A stretch of DNA of 64,000 bases. It comes from Streptomyces sp. OfavH-34-F (lineage in GTDB: Bacteria; Actinomycetota; Actinomycetes; Streptomycetales; Streptomycetaceae). A program made the translations under genes and the position numbers. Positions within the stretch are counted from its first letter, which is position 1. Each line of letters opens with the position of its first letter. Of the stretch, positions 36,222-46,911 are shown in pieces. Under the pieces are notes generated by a model that worked only from the letters and a program-made list of their open reading frames with translations, searched no databases and had not been told where the DNA came from. The stretch spans positions 56,560 through 120,559 of the forward strand of contig NZ_JAKRGC010000002.1 in the NCBI RefSeq assembly GCF_022347745.1. The letters run 5' to 3'.

Positions 36222-36299
36222 GGAAGCCGGTGTGAATCCGGCGCGGTCCCGCCACTGTGACCGGGCACGACCCGCGAGCCAGACACTCACACCGTCGCC
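36207..36299 (+). promoter_or_regulatory. Cobalamin riboswitch 4 (ferredoxin-like gene), overlapping the S-component gene
   Basis: The core AGGAAGCCGGTGTGAATCCG then GCGCGGTCCCGCCACTGTGA is at 36221-36260. The closing stem pairs GGCGACGG (36207-36214, inside the S-component gene) with CCGTCGCC (36292-36299). Ribosomes finishing the upstream gene should disrupt this stem. Confidence 0.9.
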
Positions 36300-36349
36300 A
36301 CCTCCACAACGCCCGGGGCGGACCTCCCCGGTGAGAGGCGGACGGCGCC

Positions 36350-36733
36350 ATGCCGCGAACAACTGGCCTTACCGCAACGGCCTCCGCGCCCAGCAGGGTG
36401 ACGGTATGCCGGGACTGCTGCTGCGGCACGGTCAAGGTGCCGGGCGACCACACGGCCCAGACCGGGCGCCTGCGCTCGACCGTCCCGATACGTGTCTCCG
36501 AGTGCCTGGACGTGTGCGAGCAGGCCAACGTCATCGTCGTCCAGCCTTCGGCCGAAGCGCGCCGCGCAGGGGCCCGGCCGGTGTGGCTCGGGCTGGTCAA
36601 CGACCCCGAGGCGACGGAGGACGTCATCGCCTGGGTGCGTGCGGGTGGTCCGGGCGTGGCACCGATGCCCGAGATCCTCGACCTGTACGTGTTCGACCCG
36701 GGCGCGGCCGGCCGGGGGCCGGGACGCGGGTGA
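36350..36733 (+). CDS. Small (2Fe-2S) thioredoxin-like ferredoxin
   Basis: 127 residues, ATG about 50 bases after the riboswitch. It has the thioredoxin-like ferredoxin pattern: CRDCCCGT near residues 20-27, then SECLDVCEQANVIVVQPS with two more Cys, which together bind a 2Fe-2S cluster. Control by a B12 riboswitch suggests a redox step in corrinoid use, such as cobalt reduction before adenosylation, but this is inference. It ends in a terminator shared with metE. Confidence 0.8.
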   Translation: MPRTTGLTATASAPSRVTVCRDCCCGTVKVPGDHTAQTGRLRSTVPIRVSECLDVCEQANVIVVQPSAEARRAGARPVWLGLVNDPEATEDVIAWVRAGGPGVAPMPEILDLYVFDPGAAGRGPGRG

Positions 36734-36749
36734 CGTCCCGGCCCCCGGC
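36711..36749. terminator. Bidirectional hairpin terminator between ferredoxin-like gene and metE
   Basis: A 16-base perfect stem (GCCGGGGGCCGGGACG with its complement) around a 7-base loop spans the end of the ferredoxin-like gene and stops just before the metE stop codon. Confidence 0.8.
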
Positions 36750-36757
36750 AACCCCGT

Positions 36758-39076
36758 TCAGGAGGCAGGCAGTTCCGCCCGGACGGTACGGGCGGCGGCG
36801 ACCAGGTTCTCCAGGGAGGCCCGGGTCTCGGGCCAGCCACGGGTCTTGAGGCCGCAGTCGGGGTTCACCCAGAGCCGTTCGGCGGGGATCGCCTCCAGCC
36901 CCGTACGCAGCAGCTCGGCGGCCTCCTCGGCGCTCGGGACGCGGGGCGAGTGGATGTCGTAGACCCCTGGCCCCGCCTCACGCGGATAGCCGTGGGCGGC
37001 CAGCTCGCGGGCGACCTGCATGTGGGAGCGGGCGGCCTCCAGGCTGATGACGTCGGCGTCCAGGTCATCGATGGCCTGGACGATGTCACCGAACTCGGCG
37101 TAGCACATGTGGGTGTGGATCTGGGTGTCCGGCCGTACCCCGCTCGTGGTGAGCCGGAACGCCTCGGTCGCCCACGCCAGATAGGCCGCACGGTCGGCGG
37201 CGCGCAGCGGCAGCGTCTCGCGCAGCGCGGGCTCGTCCACCTGGATCACCGAAGTTCCGCTCGCCTCCAGGTCGTTCACCTCGTCGCGCAGGGCGAGGGC
37301 GACCTGCCGGGCGGTCTCGGCAAGAGGCTGGTCGTCGCGGACGAACGACCAGGCGAGCATGGTGACCGGACCGGTGAGCATGCCCTTGACCGGGCGGCCG
37401 CTCAGCGACTGGGCGTACGAGGTCCAGCGGACCGTCATCGGTTCGGGGCGCGAGATGTCCCCGGCGAGGACCGGCGGACGCACGTACCGGGTGCCGTACG
37501 ACTGCACCCAGCCGTGCTGCGTGGCGAGGTAGCCGGTCAGCTGCTCCGCGAAGTACTGCACCATGTCGTTGCGTTCGGGCTCGCCGTGCACCAGGACGTC
37601 GAGGCCGGTCTTCTCCTGGAAGGCGATGACCTCCCGGATCTCGGCCCGGATGCGCTCCTCGTAACCCGCCGTGTCGATGCGTCCGGCGCGCAGGTCGGCG
37701 CGGGCCGTGCGCAGCTCGCCGGTCTGCGGGAACGAGCCGATGGTCGTCGTCGGCAGCAACGGAAGCCCCAGGTGGGCCCGCTGGGCTGCGGTCCGCTCGC
37801 TGTACGGCTGGGAGCGGCGGCCGTCCGCGTCCGTCACCGCCTCCGAACGGGCTCGCACGGCCGGGTCGCGGGTGAGCGGGGAGTCCGCCCGGGAGGCCAG
37901 CGCGGCCTTGTTGGCGGAGAGTTCGCCGATGATGGCGCCGGTGCCCTGCGCGAGGGCCTTCGCCAGGGTGACGATCTCCGCGGTCTTCTGCCGGGCGAAG
38001 GCCAGCCAGCCGACGATCTGCGGCTCGATGTCCCGTTCGACGGCGGCGTCGAGCGGGACGTGCAGCAGCGAGCAGGAGGCAGCGACGTCGACGCGGTCGG
38101 CCAGCCCGAGCAGGGTGCCGAGTGTGGACAGCGACTTCTGGAGGTCGTTGATCCAGATGTTGCGGCCGTTGACGACACCGGCGACCAGGCGCTTGCCCGG
38201 CAGCCCCCCGACCGCCGCCAGCGCGTCCAGATTGGCGGCGGCGGCCTCGGTGAAGTCCAGCGCCAAGCCCTCCACGGGGGCCTTGGCCAGGACCGGCAGC
38301 GCCTCGCCCAGCCGGTCGAAGTAGGAGGCGACGAGCAGCTTCGGCCGGTCGGTGAGCGCGCCGAGGCCGCGGTAGACGCGCGCGGCGGCGTCGAGCTCGG
38401 CCGGGGTACGGTCCTGGACGAGGGCCGGCTCGTCCAGCTGCACCCACTCGGCACCCGCCGCACGCAGATCCGCCAGGACCTCCGCGTACACCGGCAGCAG
38501 CCGGTCCAGCAGGGTCAGCGGCTCGAAGCCGGCGGGCACGCCGGGAGCCGGCTTGGCCAGCAGGAGATAGGTGACGGGGCCGACCAGCACCGGCCGCGCG
38601 GCAAGACCCTGGGCCAGGGCCTCCTTGAGCTCCGCGACCTGCTTGGTGGAGTCCGCGGTGAAGACGGTGTCGGGGCCGAGCTCGGGGACCAGGTAGTGGT
38701 AGTTCGTGTCGAACCACTTGGTCATCTCCAGCGGCGCCACCGCCTGCGTGCCCCGCGCCATGGCGAAGTAGCCGTCCAGCGCGTCGGCCGCGACGGCTTC
38801 GCGGTGGCGCTCGGGGACGGCGCCGACCATGACGGTGGTGTCCAGGACGTGGTCATAGAGCGAGAAGTCACCGGTAGGGACTTCCTGGATGCCGGCGTCG
38901 GCGAGCTGCTGCCGGTTGTCGTGCCGGAGCTGTGCGGCGGTCTGCCGGAGGGCGTCCGCGCTGACGCGGCCCTTCCAGTAGCCCTCGACGGCCTTCTTGA
39001 GTTCCCGGCTCTGTCCCTGGCGGGGGTAGCCGTACACGGTGGCGCGTGGTGCCGCGGCTGCGGACTTCGCTGTCAC
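36758..39076 (-). CDS. metE: Cobalamin-independent methionine synthase
   Basis: 772 residues from GTG 39076 with AAGGAG 6 bases upstream; the normal MetE length. It transfers a methyl group from 5-methyltetrahydropteroyl-glutamate to homocysteine without B12. The C-terminal zinc ligands are visible in HTHMCYAEFGD and NPDCGLKTRGW, with the Glu-containing HGEPERNDMV between. The N-terminal RQGQSRELKKAVEGYW is typical. Riboswitch 5 upstream would turn it off when B12 is available and the B12-dependent MetH can work. Confidence 0.97.
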   Translation of the reverse strand: MTAKSAAAAPRATVYGYPRQGQSRELKKAVEGYWKGRVSADALRQTAAQLRHDNRQQLADAGIQEVPTGDFSLYDHVLDTTVMVGAVPERHREAVAADALDGYFAMARGTQAVAPLEMTKWFDTNYHYLVPELGPDTVFTADSTKQVAELKEALAQGLAARPVLVGPVTYLLLAKPAPGVPAGFEPLTLLDRLLPVYAEVLADLRAAGAEWVQLDEPALVQDRTPAELDAAARVYRGLGALTDRPKLLVASYFDRLGEALPVLAKAPVEGLALDFTEAAAANLDALAAVGGLPGKRLVAGVVNGRNIWINDLQKSLSTLGTLLGLADRVDVAASCSLLHVPLDAAVERDIEPQIVGWLAFARQKTAEIVTLAKALAQGTGAIIGELSANKAALASRADSPLTRDPAVRARSEAVTDADGRRSQPYSERTAAQRAHLGLPLLPTTTIGSFPQTGELRTARADLRAGRIDTAGYEERIRAEIREVIAFQEKTGLDVLVHGEPERNDMVQYFAEQLTGYLATQHGWVQSYGTRYVRPPVLAGDISRPEPMTVRWTSYAQSLSGRPVKGMLTGPVTMLAWSFVRDDQPLAETARQVALALRDEVNDLEASGTSVIQVDEPALRETLPLRAADRAAYLAWATEAFRLTTSGVRPDTQIHTHMCYAEFGDIVQAIDDLDADVISLEAARSHMQVARELAAHGYPREAGPGVYDIHSPRVPSAEEAAELLRTGLEAIPAERLWVNPDCGLKTRGWPETRASLENLVAAARTVRAELPAS

Positions 39077-39236
39077 GGAGATCTCCTTCGCGAGACGAAT
39101 CCCTGAAATCCCGGAGACAGGACGAGAACGCGAAGGTGACGACGACCCGACGGGCACGGTCGTCCGCCGGATGTCTACGCCGACCCGCCCACGAGGTCAC
39201 CGGAATGTCCACGTACGGAGCGGTCCGTACGCGGGC

Positions 39237-39405
39237 AGTTGGCAGGTCTTCGGACTCGCGGGCACACCCTCCGTACCGGAGGGCACCTACTGGCCGTCGC
39301 TTCCCAGACCCGTCTCGGGTCCAGTGCGTATGACGGCGGTCGTTCCCACTCACCGCTGCGGGGCAGTCCCGGATTCCCACCGGGTTCCCTCTTACGACGC
39401 ATCCC
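39237..39405 (-). promoter_or_regulatory. Cobalamin riboswitch 5 (metE)
   Basis: On the minus strand GGGAACCCGGTGGGAATCCG then GGACTGCCCCGCAGCGGTGA opens the element. GCGAGTCCGAAGACCTGCC closes it about 160 bases before the start of metE. Confidence 0.95.
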
Positions 39406-39506
39406 GCCTGGCGGACGGGGCGAACCAGCTGCGTGCCCAGCCTACGACATGCCGGGACGCACCTCTGGATTTACTAGGACGTCCAACTATATAGTCGCGA
39501 GTACAA

Positions 39507-39658
39507 GGCCCGCGGTGCAGGGAAGCCGGTGTGAATCCGGCACGGTCCCGCCACTGTGACCGGGGAGTACGCCGTCGAGCGTTACGCCACTGACGAGTTG
39601 GACGTCGGGAAGGCGGATGGCGAGCGCTGATCCGGGAGTCAGGATACCGGCCGCGGGA
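39507..39658 (+). promoter_or_regulatory. Cobalamin riboswitch 6 (upstream of the valine operon)
   Basis: The core CAGGGAAGCCGGTGTGAATC then CGGCACGGTCCCGCCACTGT is at about 39518-39557. The 3' end GGGAGTCAGGATACCGGCC and the closing stem CCCGCGG/CCGCGGG are present. It is divergent from riboswitch 5. Confidence 0.93.
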
Positions 39659-39694
39659 TGTTCTGTGTTGTCCACGAGGATGGAGCTGACACGC

Positions 39695-39739
39695 ATGGCA
39701 CCGGTATGTATCCACGACCCAGGTGAGCCCGCCGTCTGA
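39695..39739 (+). CDS. 14-codon ORF after riboswitch 6, possible leader peptide or remnant
   Basis: The first ORF after the riboswitch is MAPVCIHDPGEPAV, with GGAG 10 bases upstream of its ATG. It is too short to be an enzyme. It could be a leader peptide through which the riboswitch controls mmsA, or the first codons of a B12-regulated gene that has been lost. About 110 GC-rich bases with hairpin potential separate it from mmsA. Confidence 0.35.
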   Translation: MAPVCIHDPGEPAV

Positions 39740-39850
39740 CGGGGCCTCCGGCCATTCGCGATCTCGCGCCCACCGCATCCTTACGCCTCCGGCGCGGGTG
39801 CGCGCCCCGGCGCGCCGTCCCCGGATCCCTCCTGACGAGAGCAGGCAGTC

Positions 39851-41374
<1,524 letters not shown>

Positions 41375-41380
41375 GCGGCC

Positions 41381-42529
41381 ATGACCAGCACCCTGCTCAC
41401 CGAGGACCAGCAGGCCCTCACGGAGACCACCCTCGACTTCGCCCAGGACCACCTGGCCCCGCACGCCCTCGACTGGGACCGCGACAAGCACTTCCCCGTC
41501 GACGTCCTGCGCAAGGCCGCGGCGCTCGGACTCGGCGGCGTCTACGTCCGGGAGGAGTCCGGCGGCTCGGGGCTCGGCCGCGCCGACGGCGTCCTCGTCT
41601 TCGAGACCCTCGCCTCCGGCTGCCCGTCCATCGCCGGCTACCTCTCCATCCACAACATGGTTGCCTGGATGATCGACCGGTACGGCGACCAGGCCCAGCG
41701 CGAACGCCATCTGCCCCGGCTGTGCGCCATGGAGGACCTTGCCAGCTACTGCCTGACCGAACCGGGCGCCGGCTCGGACGCCGCCGCCCTCACCACCCGC
41801 GCGCAGCGGGACGGGGACGGCTGGCTGCTCACCGGCGTCAAGCAGTTCATCTCCGGCGCCGGCGCCACCCAGCTGTACCTCGTCATGGCCCGAACCGGCG
41901 GCCGGGGAGCGGACGGCGTCTCCGCCTTCCTCGTGGACAAGGACGACCCGGGCCTCTCCTTCGGGCCCAACGAGCGGAAGATGGGCTGGAACGCCCAGCC
42001 CACCCGCCAGGTGATCCTGGACGGCGTACACGTCCCCGCCGACCGGCTCATCGGCCGCGAGGGAGAGGGCTTCCGCATCGCCATGAACGGCCTGAACGGC
42101 GGCCGCCTCGGCATCGCCGCCTGCTCGCTCGGCGGCGCCCGCAGCGCCCTCGACCGCAGCCTGGCCCACCTCGCCGGCCGCGAGGCGTTCGGGCAGCGGC
42201 TCCTCGACGCCCAGGCACTGCGCTTCCGCCTCGCCGACATGGCCACCGAGCTCGCCGCCGCCCGCGCCCTGGTGCAGCAGGCCGCCCAGGCCCTGGACCG
42301 GGGCGATCCGCAGGCCCCGTACCTCTGCGCAATGGCCAAGCGCTTCGCCACCGACACTGGATACGCCGTCGCGGACCGCGCGCTCCAACTGCACGGCGGC
42401 TACGGCTACCTCAACGAGTACGGCATCGAGAAGATCGTCCGCGACCTGCGCGTCCACCAGATCCTGGAAGGCACCAACGAGATCATGCGCGTCATCGTCG
42501 CCCGGGGACTGACGGAGGCGTTCGGATGA
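41381..42529 (+). CDS. Acyl-CoA dehydrogenase, probably isobutyryl-CoA dehydrogenase
   Basis: 382 residues, starting 6 bases after mmsA. The FAD/substrate motif YCLTEPGAGSDAAAL is near residue 125. The C-terminal helical domain carries QLHGGYGYLNEYGIEKIVRD, with the Glu expected to act as base, and DLRVHQILEGTNEIMR. The operon makes isobutyryl-CoA the likely substrate, oxidised to methacrylyl-CoA. Confidence 0.93.
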   Translation: MTSTLLTEDQQALTETTLDFAQDHLAPHALDWDRDKHFPVDVLRKAAALGLGGVYVREESGGSGLGRADGVLVFETLASGCPSIAGYLSIHNMVAWMIDRYGDQAQRERHLPRLCAMEDLASYCLTEPGAGSDAAALTTRAQRDGDGWLLTGVKQFISGAGATQLYLVMARTGGRGADGVSAFLVDKDDPGLSFGPNERKMGWNAQPTRQVILDGVHVPADRLIGREGEGFRIAMNGLNGGRLGIAACSLGGARSALDRSLAHLAGREAFGQRLLDAQALRFRLADMATELAAARALVQQAAQALDRGDPQAPYLCAMAKRFATDTGYAVADRALQLHGGYGYLNEYGIEKIVRDLRVHQILEGTNEIMRVIVARGLTEAFG

Positions 42530-43593
42530 ACGACGTCCTCTTCCGTACCACCGGCCACGCCGCCCACATCACCCTCAACCGCCCCAAGGCCCTGAACGCA
42601 CTCACCCACGAGATGGTGCTCCGCATCGACCACGCGCTCACCGAGTGGGAACACGACCCGGCCGTCGAGACCGTCGTCCTCACCGGCGCGGGAGAACGCG
42701 GCCTGTGCGCCGGCGGGGACATCCGGGCCATCCACGACGACGCCCGGCACGGCGACGGCACGGCCGCTGCCGCCTTCTGGCGCGACGAATACCGCCTCAA
42801 CGCCCGGATCGCCCGCTACCCCAAGCCGTACGTCGCCGTCATGGACGGCATCGTCATGGGCGGAGGCGTGGGCGTCTCCGCGCACGGAAGCGTGCGGATC
42901 GTCACCGAACGGTCCAGGGTCGCCATGCCGGAGACCGGCATCGGCTTCGTCCCCGATGTCGGCGGCACCTTTCTGCTCGCGCTCGCCCCCGGCGAGCTGG
43001 GCACCTTCCTGGCCCTGACCGGCGCACCGATCGGCGCGGCGGACGCCCTGCTGTGCGGGCTCGCCGACCACTTCCTGCCTTCGGCCGCCGCCCCGTCCTT
43101 CGTGGCCGATCTGGCCGGGCTGCCCGTACGCGACGCCCTCGCGCGCCATGTGCAGGAACCGCCACCAGGGCAGCTGGCGGCCGGGCGGACGTGGATCGAT
43201 GACTGCTTCGCGGCCGGCACCGTCGAGGAGATCGCCAAGCGGCTGCTCGCCCAGGACGCGCCGGCCGCCGACGAGACGGGTGTCACCCTGCTCGCCAAGT
43301 CCCCGACCGCGCTCAAGGTCACCCTGGCCTCGCTGCGCCGGGCCCGTCGGCTCGGCGCCCTGGAGCGGGTGCTCGACCAGGAGTACCGCGTATCCCGCGC
43401 CTGCCTGCGCAGCCCGGACCTGGTGGAGGGCATCCGGGCCCGGGTCATCGACAAGGACCGCCGGCCGCACTGGTCGCCCCCGGCGCTCGCCGACGTCACC
43501 GAGGCGGACGTCGAACGGTTCTTCGCCCCGCTGGGCGAGCACGAACTCGGGCTCGCCGCCCCAGCCGACACGACCGGGGAGGTGGTCTGGTGA
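42526..43593 (+). CDS. 3-hydroxyisobutyryl-CoA hydrolase-like enoyl-CoA hydratase family protein
   Basis: 355 residues, ATG overlapping the previous stop. The length and the motifs [26 protein letters not shown] and PETGIGFVPDVGGTF match the hydrolase branch of the crotonase superfamily, which is longer than plain hydratases. It would release 3-hydroxyisobutyrate for the next enzyme. Its stop overlaps the mmsB start by 4 bases. Confidence 0.92.
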   Translation: MNDVLFRTTGHAAHITLNRPKALNALTHEMVLRIDHALTEWEHDPAVETVVLTGAGERGLCAGGDIRAIHDDARHGDGTAAAAFWRDEYRLNARIARYPKPYVAVMDGIVMGGGVGVSAHGSVRIVTERSRVAMPETGIGFVPDVGGTFLLALAPGELGTFLALTGAPIGAADALLCGLADHFLPSAAAPSFVADLAGLPVRDALARHVQEPPPGQLAAGRTWIDDCFAAGTVEEIAKRLLAQDAPAADETGVTLLAKSPTALKVTLASLRRARRLGALERVLDQEYRVSRACLRSPDLVEGIRARVIDKDRRPHWSPPALADVTEADVERFFAPLGEHELGLAAPADTTGEVVW

Positions 43594-44486
43594 GCAGGAC
43601 CGTCGCGTTCATCGGGCTCGGACACATGGGCGGCCCGATGGCCGCCAACCTGGCCGGGGCCGGCCACCGGGTGCTTGGCCACGACCTGGTCCCCGCGCTC
43701 CTGGAGGCCGCCGCCGGCACCGGCGTGGAGCCGGCCGCCTCCGCCGCCGACGCGGTCGCCACCGCCGACGTGGTCATCAGCATGCTCCCCGCCGGTCGCC
43801 AGGTGCTCGGCCTGTACGACGACGTCCTCACCGCGGCCCGGCCCGGCACCCTGTTCGTGGACTGCTCCACGATCGACGTCACCGACGCGCGGACCGCCCG
43901 GGAACGCGCGGCGGCCGCCGGGATGCGGGCCCTGGACGCGCCGGTCTCCGGCGGGGTCGTCGGCGCCGAGGCGGGCACCCTCACCTTCATGGCGGGCGGG
44001 GGAGAGACGGAGTTCGCCGAGGCGCTCCCTCTGCTGGAGGTCATGGGCAAGAAGGCCGTGCACTGCGGCGGCGCGGGCGCCGGCCAGGCGGCGAAGGTCT
44101 GCAACAACATGATCCTCGGCATCTCCATGATCGCGGTCAGCGAGGCGTTCGTCCTCGGCGAGAGCCTCGGCCTGACCCACCAGGCGCTGTACGACGTCGC
44201 CTCCACGGCTTCCGGGCAGTGCTGGGCGCTCAGCGTCAACTGCCCCGTGCCCGGACCGGTGCCGGCCAGCCCGGCCAACCGTGACTACCGGCCCGGGTTC
44301 GCCGCCGCACTGATGGCGAAGGACCTCGGCCTGGCGGCGAACGCGCTGCGCGAGGGAGGTATCCACGCGGAACTGGGATTGCGCGCGGCCGAGTTGTACG
44401 CGGCCTACGCCGAGCAGGTCGGTGACACGGAGGACTTCTCCGGCATCGTACGTACCATCAGGGACCGGACCGGAGAAGCCGCATGA
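43590..44486 (+). CDS. mmsB: 3-hydroxyisobutyrate dehydrogenase
   Basis: 298 residues, GTG overlapping the previous stop. The NAD-binding motif [18 protein letters not shown] opens the protein. The substrate motif [16 protein letters not shown] and the catalytic Lys in [12 protein letters not shown] follow. It oxidises 3-hydroxyisobutyrate to methylmalonate semialdehyde, the MmsA substrate. Confidence 0.95.
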   Translation: MSRTVAFIGLGHMGGPMAANLAGAGHRVLGHDLVPALLEAAAGTGVEPAASAADAVATADVVISMLPAGRQVLGLYDDVLTAARPGTLFVDCSTIDVTDARTARERAAAAGMRALDAPVSGGVVGAEAGTLTFMAGGGETEFAEALPLLEVMGKKAVHCGGAGAGQAAKVCNNMILGISMIAVSEAFVLGESLGLTHQALYDVASTASGQCWALSVNCPVPGPVPASPANRDYRPGFAAALMAKDLGLAANALREGGIHAELGLRAAELYAAYAEQVGDTEDFSGIVRTIRDRTGEAA

Positions 44487-45262
44487 CCATCGAGTACGAG
44501 ACCGTCCTGGTCGAACGCAAGGGCCGCATCGCGCTGCTCACCCTCAACCGGCCGAAGGCCCTCAACGCCCTGAACCTCCAGGTCATGAACGACGTCGTGG
44601 CCGCGACCGAGGCCCTGGACCGGGACCCCGGCTGCGGCTGCATCGTGATCACCGGTTCGGCGAAGGCGTTCGCGGCCGGTGCGGACATCAAGGAGATGCA
44701 GCCGCAGGGGTACCTGGACATGTACCTCGCGGACTGGTTCGCGGCCTGGGACCGGCTCGGGCAACTGCGTACCCCGACCGTCGCGGCCGTCGCGGGATAC
44801 GCCCTGGGCGGCGGTTGCGAGCTGGCCATGCTGTGCGACATCCTGCTCGCCGCCGACACCGCGGTCTTCGGCCAGCCGGAGATCAAGCTCGGGGTGATCC
44901 CCGGCATCGGCGGCTCCCAGCGGCTGACCCGCGCGGTGGGCAAGGCCAAGGCCATGGAGCTGTGCCTGACCGGGCGCACGATGGGCGCGGAGGAGGCCGA
45001 ACGGGCCGGGCTGGTCTCGCGGGTCGTGCCCGCCGACGAACTGCTCGGGGAGGCCCTGGCGGTCGCGGAGACCGTCGCGGGCATGTCGCTGCCGGTGGCG
45101 ATGATGGCCAAGGAGGCCGTCGGCAGGGCCTTCGAGACCACGCTCGCCGAAGGCGTACGTTTCGAACGCCGCCTGTTCCACTCGGCGTTCGCGACCGCCG
45201 ACCAGAAGGAGGGCATGGCAGCTTTCTCCGAGAAGCGACCACCCGTCTTCCGGCACCGCTGA
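44483..45262 (+). CDS. Enoyl-CoA hydratase
   Basis: 259 residues, ATG overlapping the mmsB stop. The crotonase motifs are [31 protein letters not shown] and [17 protein letters not shown], with the two Glu residues of true hydratases. In this operon it should hydrate methacrylyl-CoA to 3-hydroxyisobutyryl-CoA. The terminator hairpin follows 12 bases after the stop. Confidence 0.95.
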   Translation: MTIEYETVLVERKGRIALLTLNRPKALNALNLQVMNDVVAATEALDRDPGCGCIVITGSAKAFAAGADIKEMQPQGYLDMYLADWFAAWDRLGQLRTPTVAAVAGYALGGGCELAMLCDILLAADTAVFGQPEIKLGVIPGIGGSQRLTRAVGKAKAMELCLTGRTMGAEEAERAGLVSRVVPADELLGEALAVAETVAGMSLPVAMMAKEAVGRAFETTLAEGVRFERRLFHSAFATADQKEGMAAFSEKRPPVFRHR

Positions 45263-45274
45263 GCCGGTCGCACG

Positions 45275-45309
45275 GTGAGTGGCCCCGGAACCCTTCCGGG
45301 GCCACTCAC
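45275..45309 (+). terminator. Terminator of the valine operon
   Basis: A 16-base perfect stem GTGAGTGGCCCCGGAA and its complement around CCC, directly after the last gene. Confidence 0.85.
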
Positions 45310-45344
45310 GTTCTGACCACAGTCCACGAGAACGGGGAACCCGC

Positions 45345-45623
45345 ATGACCAGACGCCCACAGCCCTTACGCATCGTCCTGGGAGGAGTGGAGTCGGTCGC
45401 CCTCTCGGTGGAGGAGTATGAACAGCTCCTCGCGAGCCGGAGACAGGTGGGCGGCCAGAGTGCCCGCCTCCGGGCCCTGGGCGAGAAGATACGGAGAACC
45501 GACCAACTGCTGGGCGACCTCCGGAGACTGGTCGAGGAGCCGGGTCCGAAGACCGCCAACGCGGAAGCCCTCCGAAAGGCCGTGACCGAACTGCTGGACC
45601 GTCGCCGGAACCCGTCTGTCTGA
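45345..45623 (+). CDS. Small hypothetical protein
   Basis: 92 residues from ATG 45345. A short beta segment at the start (RIVLGGVESVALSVEEYEQL) is followed by a helix rich in Arg and Glu, possibly a coiled coil (RLRALGEKIRRTDQLLGDLR). No family was recognised. It stands alone after the valine operon terminator. Confidence 0.6.
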   Translation: MTRRPQPLRIVLGGVESVALSVEEYEQLLASRRQVGGQSARLRALGEKIRRTDQLLGDLRRLVEEPGPKTANAEALRKAVTELLDRRRNPSV

Positions 45624-46026
45624 GAGCCGCGCCGTCACTGCACCGTGCTCTTCACCGGATACCGCACATAGGCGCACCGGTCCGGATCGATGGCGAGCCG
45701 CCCAATTCCCCGGCCTGTCAAGCAAGTTCACGTGCGTATGGATCGTTCGCGCCCGCCACTGTTTCCCCCAGCTCAGCGCATGATCGTCGGATCGGAACCT
45801 TCCGTAGTATCTCCCACCGTATCGGTGGCGTCAGCAGGTACTTGAGAAAAGGTCTCGGTTGGCCGCCGACCTTTGTCACCGGCTGAGGCGGAGCTCGGCG
45901 CGGTTGGGACCGAGCACGGGGTTGGCTACTCACGTGGGTGGCGGTGGTGACGGGGCCTGACCGCCCCGCCGGGTAGTGGCCCTCGCTCCGGGCAGGGATT
46001 CGCACAAGCTGAGGGTTGTCGCAACC

Positions 46027-46117
46027 GAGGTTGGCGGCACGAACATTGAGAACGACAGCCCTCAAGTTCGTTTCAGCTTCCTCGGCTGACCAGGATGGTC
46101 ATCGGAGGCGTGCCGCC
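46027..46117. repeat. Intergenic repeat, copy A
   Basis: This is one of three related segments in the window; copies B and C are near 50,850 and 61,600. A and B share GAGGTTGG, CACGAAC, AGCTTCCT, GGCTGACC and GGATGGTC/GGATCGTC at constant spacing. The surrounding region 45,624-46,258 holds no gene that I can support. Confidence 0.6.
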
Positions 46118-46258
46118 AAAGCCCCGCCCTGTCTTCCTTCGCAGTTGCGCGCCCCGGCACCTCCACGCCTGGAACCAGCTATCCGCACAGGGACTCCAAC
46201 CGCGTAGGGAGCATGTTGCCTGGCTTTCTCTCGCCACGGGCAACATTTTCACGAATTG

Positions 46259-46690
46259 CTACACCGCCAGGGTGCTGCGTCGAGCCCGGGTCAGCGCGAC
46301 GTAGAGCGCGCGATGTGCCTCGTCGGAAGAGTCGAGGCCCTTGCGTAGCGCAGCCGCGTCGGACTGCTCCAGCCGCACACCAACCCTGTCCCATTCCCTG
46401 CCCTTCGCCTGGTGACAGGTCATGCCGAGAACCTGTTGCTCTTGTTCTACGTTCAAGCGCGTGCGCAAGTGGCCGAGAGCCGTGCGGGGCGTCCGCGCGT
46501 GTCCCCCCGACGGTTCGACGCGTGTTTTGGCGAGCACGGTACGCACCAAGGAGGTCCAGATCGCGGTGATGTCGTCATGGCCTGCCAGACGTTGCAGTGT
46601 GCTCTGCAAGTCGGGGCGGAGCTCCTCGAACGTGTCGGTCTCCTTGATGCCCAGGGTGGTCCATGCTTCCGGGAGAAACAGGCTTAGCAA
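46259..46690 (-). pseudogene. C-terminal fragment of a UvrD/Rep-type helicase
   Basis: 143 residues. The end carries superfamily 1 helicase motifs: TCHQAKGREWDRV (motif V) and HRALYVALTRARRSTLAV (motif VI). The Walker ATPase half is missing. A stop lies three codons before the TTG that opens the frame, so this is a truncated remnant and not a small functional gene. Such helicases are common in repair and defence systems. Confidence 0.7.
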
Positions 46691-46911
46691 GTCAGGTCAA
46701 GGTGTCACCTGATCATGCAACAGTCGCTTCTCCTGTTCAGAGCGTCGGCGGTCGCGGGCGCGGGTGGTTTCGAAGTGGCCCGGGAAGCGGGTTGGCTCCC
46801 CGATGGCTCCCAGAGATCGAACCGCCCGCACCTGCCATTGACGCCTCTCCGTACGTGGCGCGGCGATCGGGTGTAGGTCCACGAGGCTGAGGCTGATCGA
46901 CACGGAGGCCG

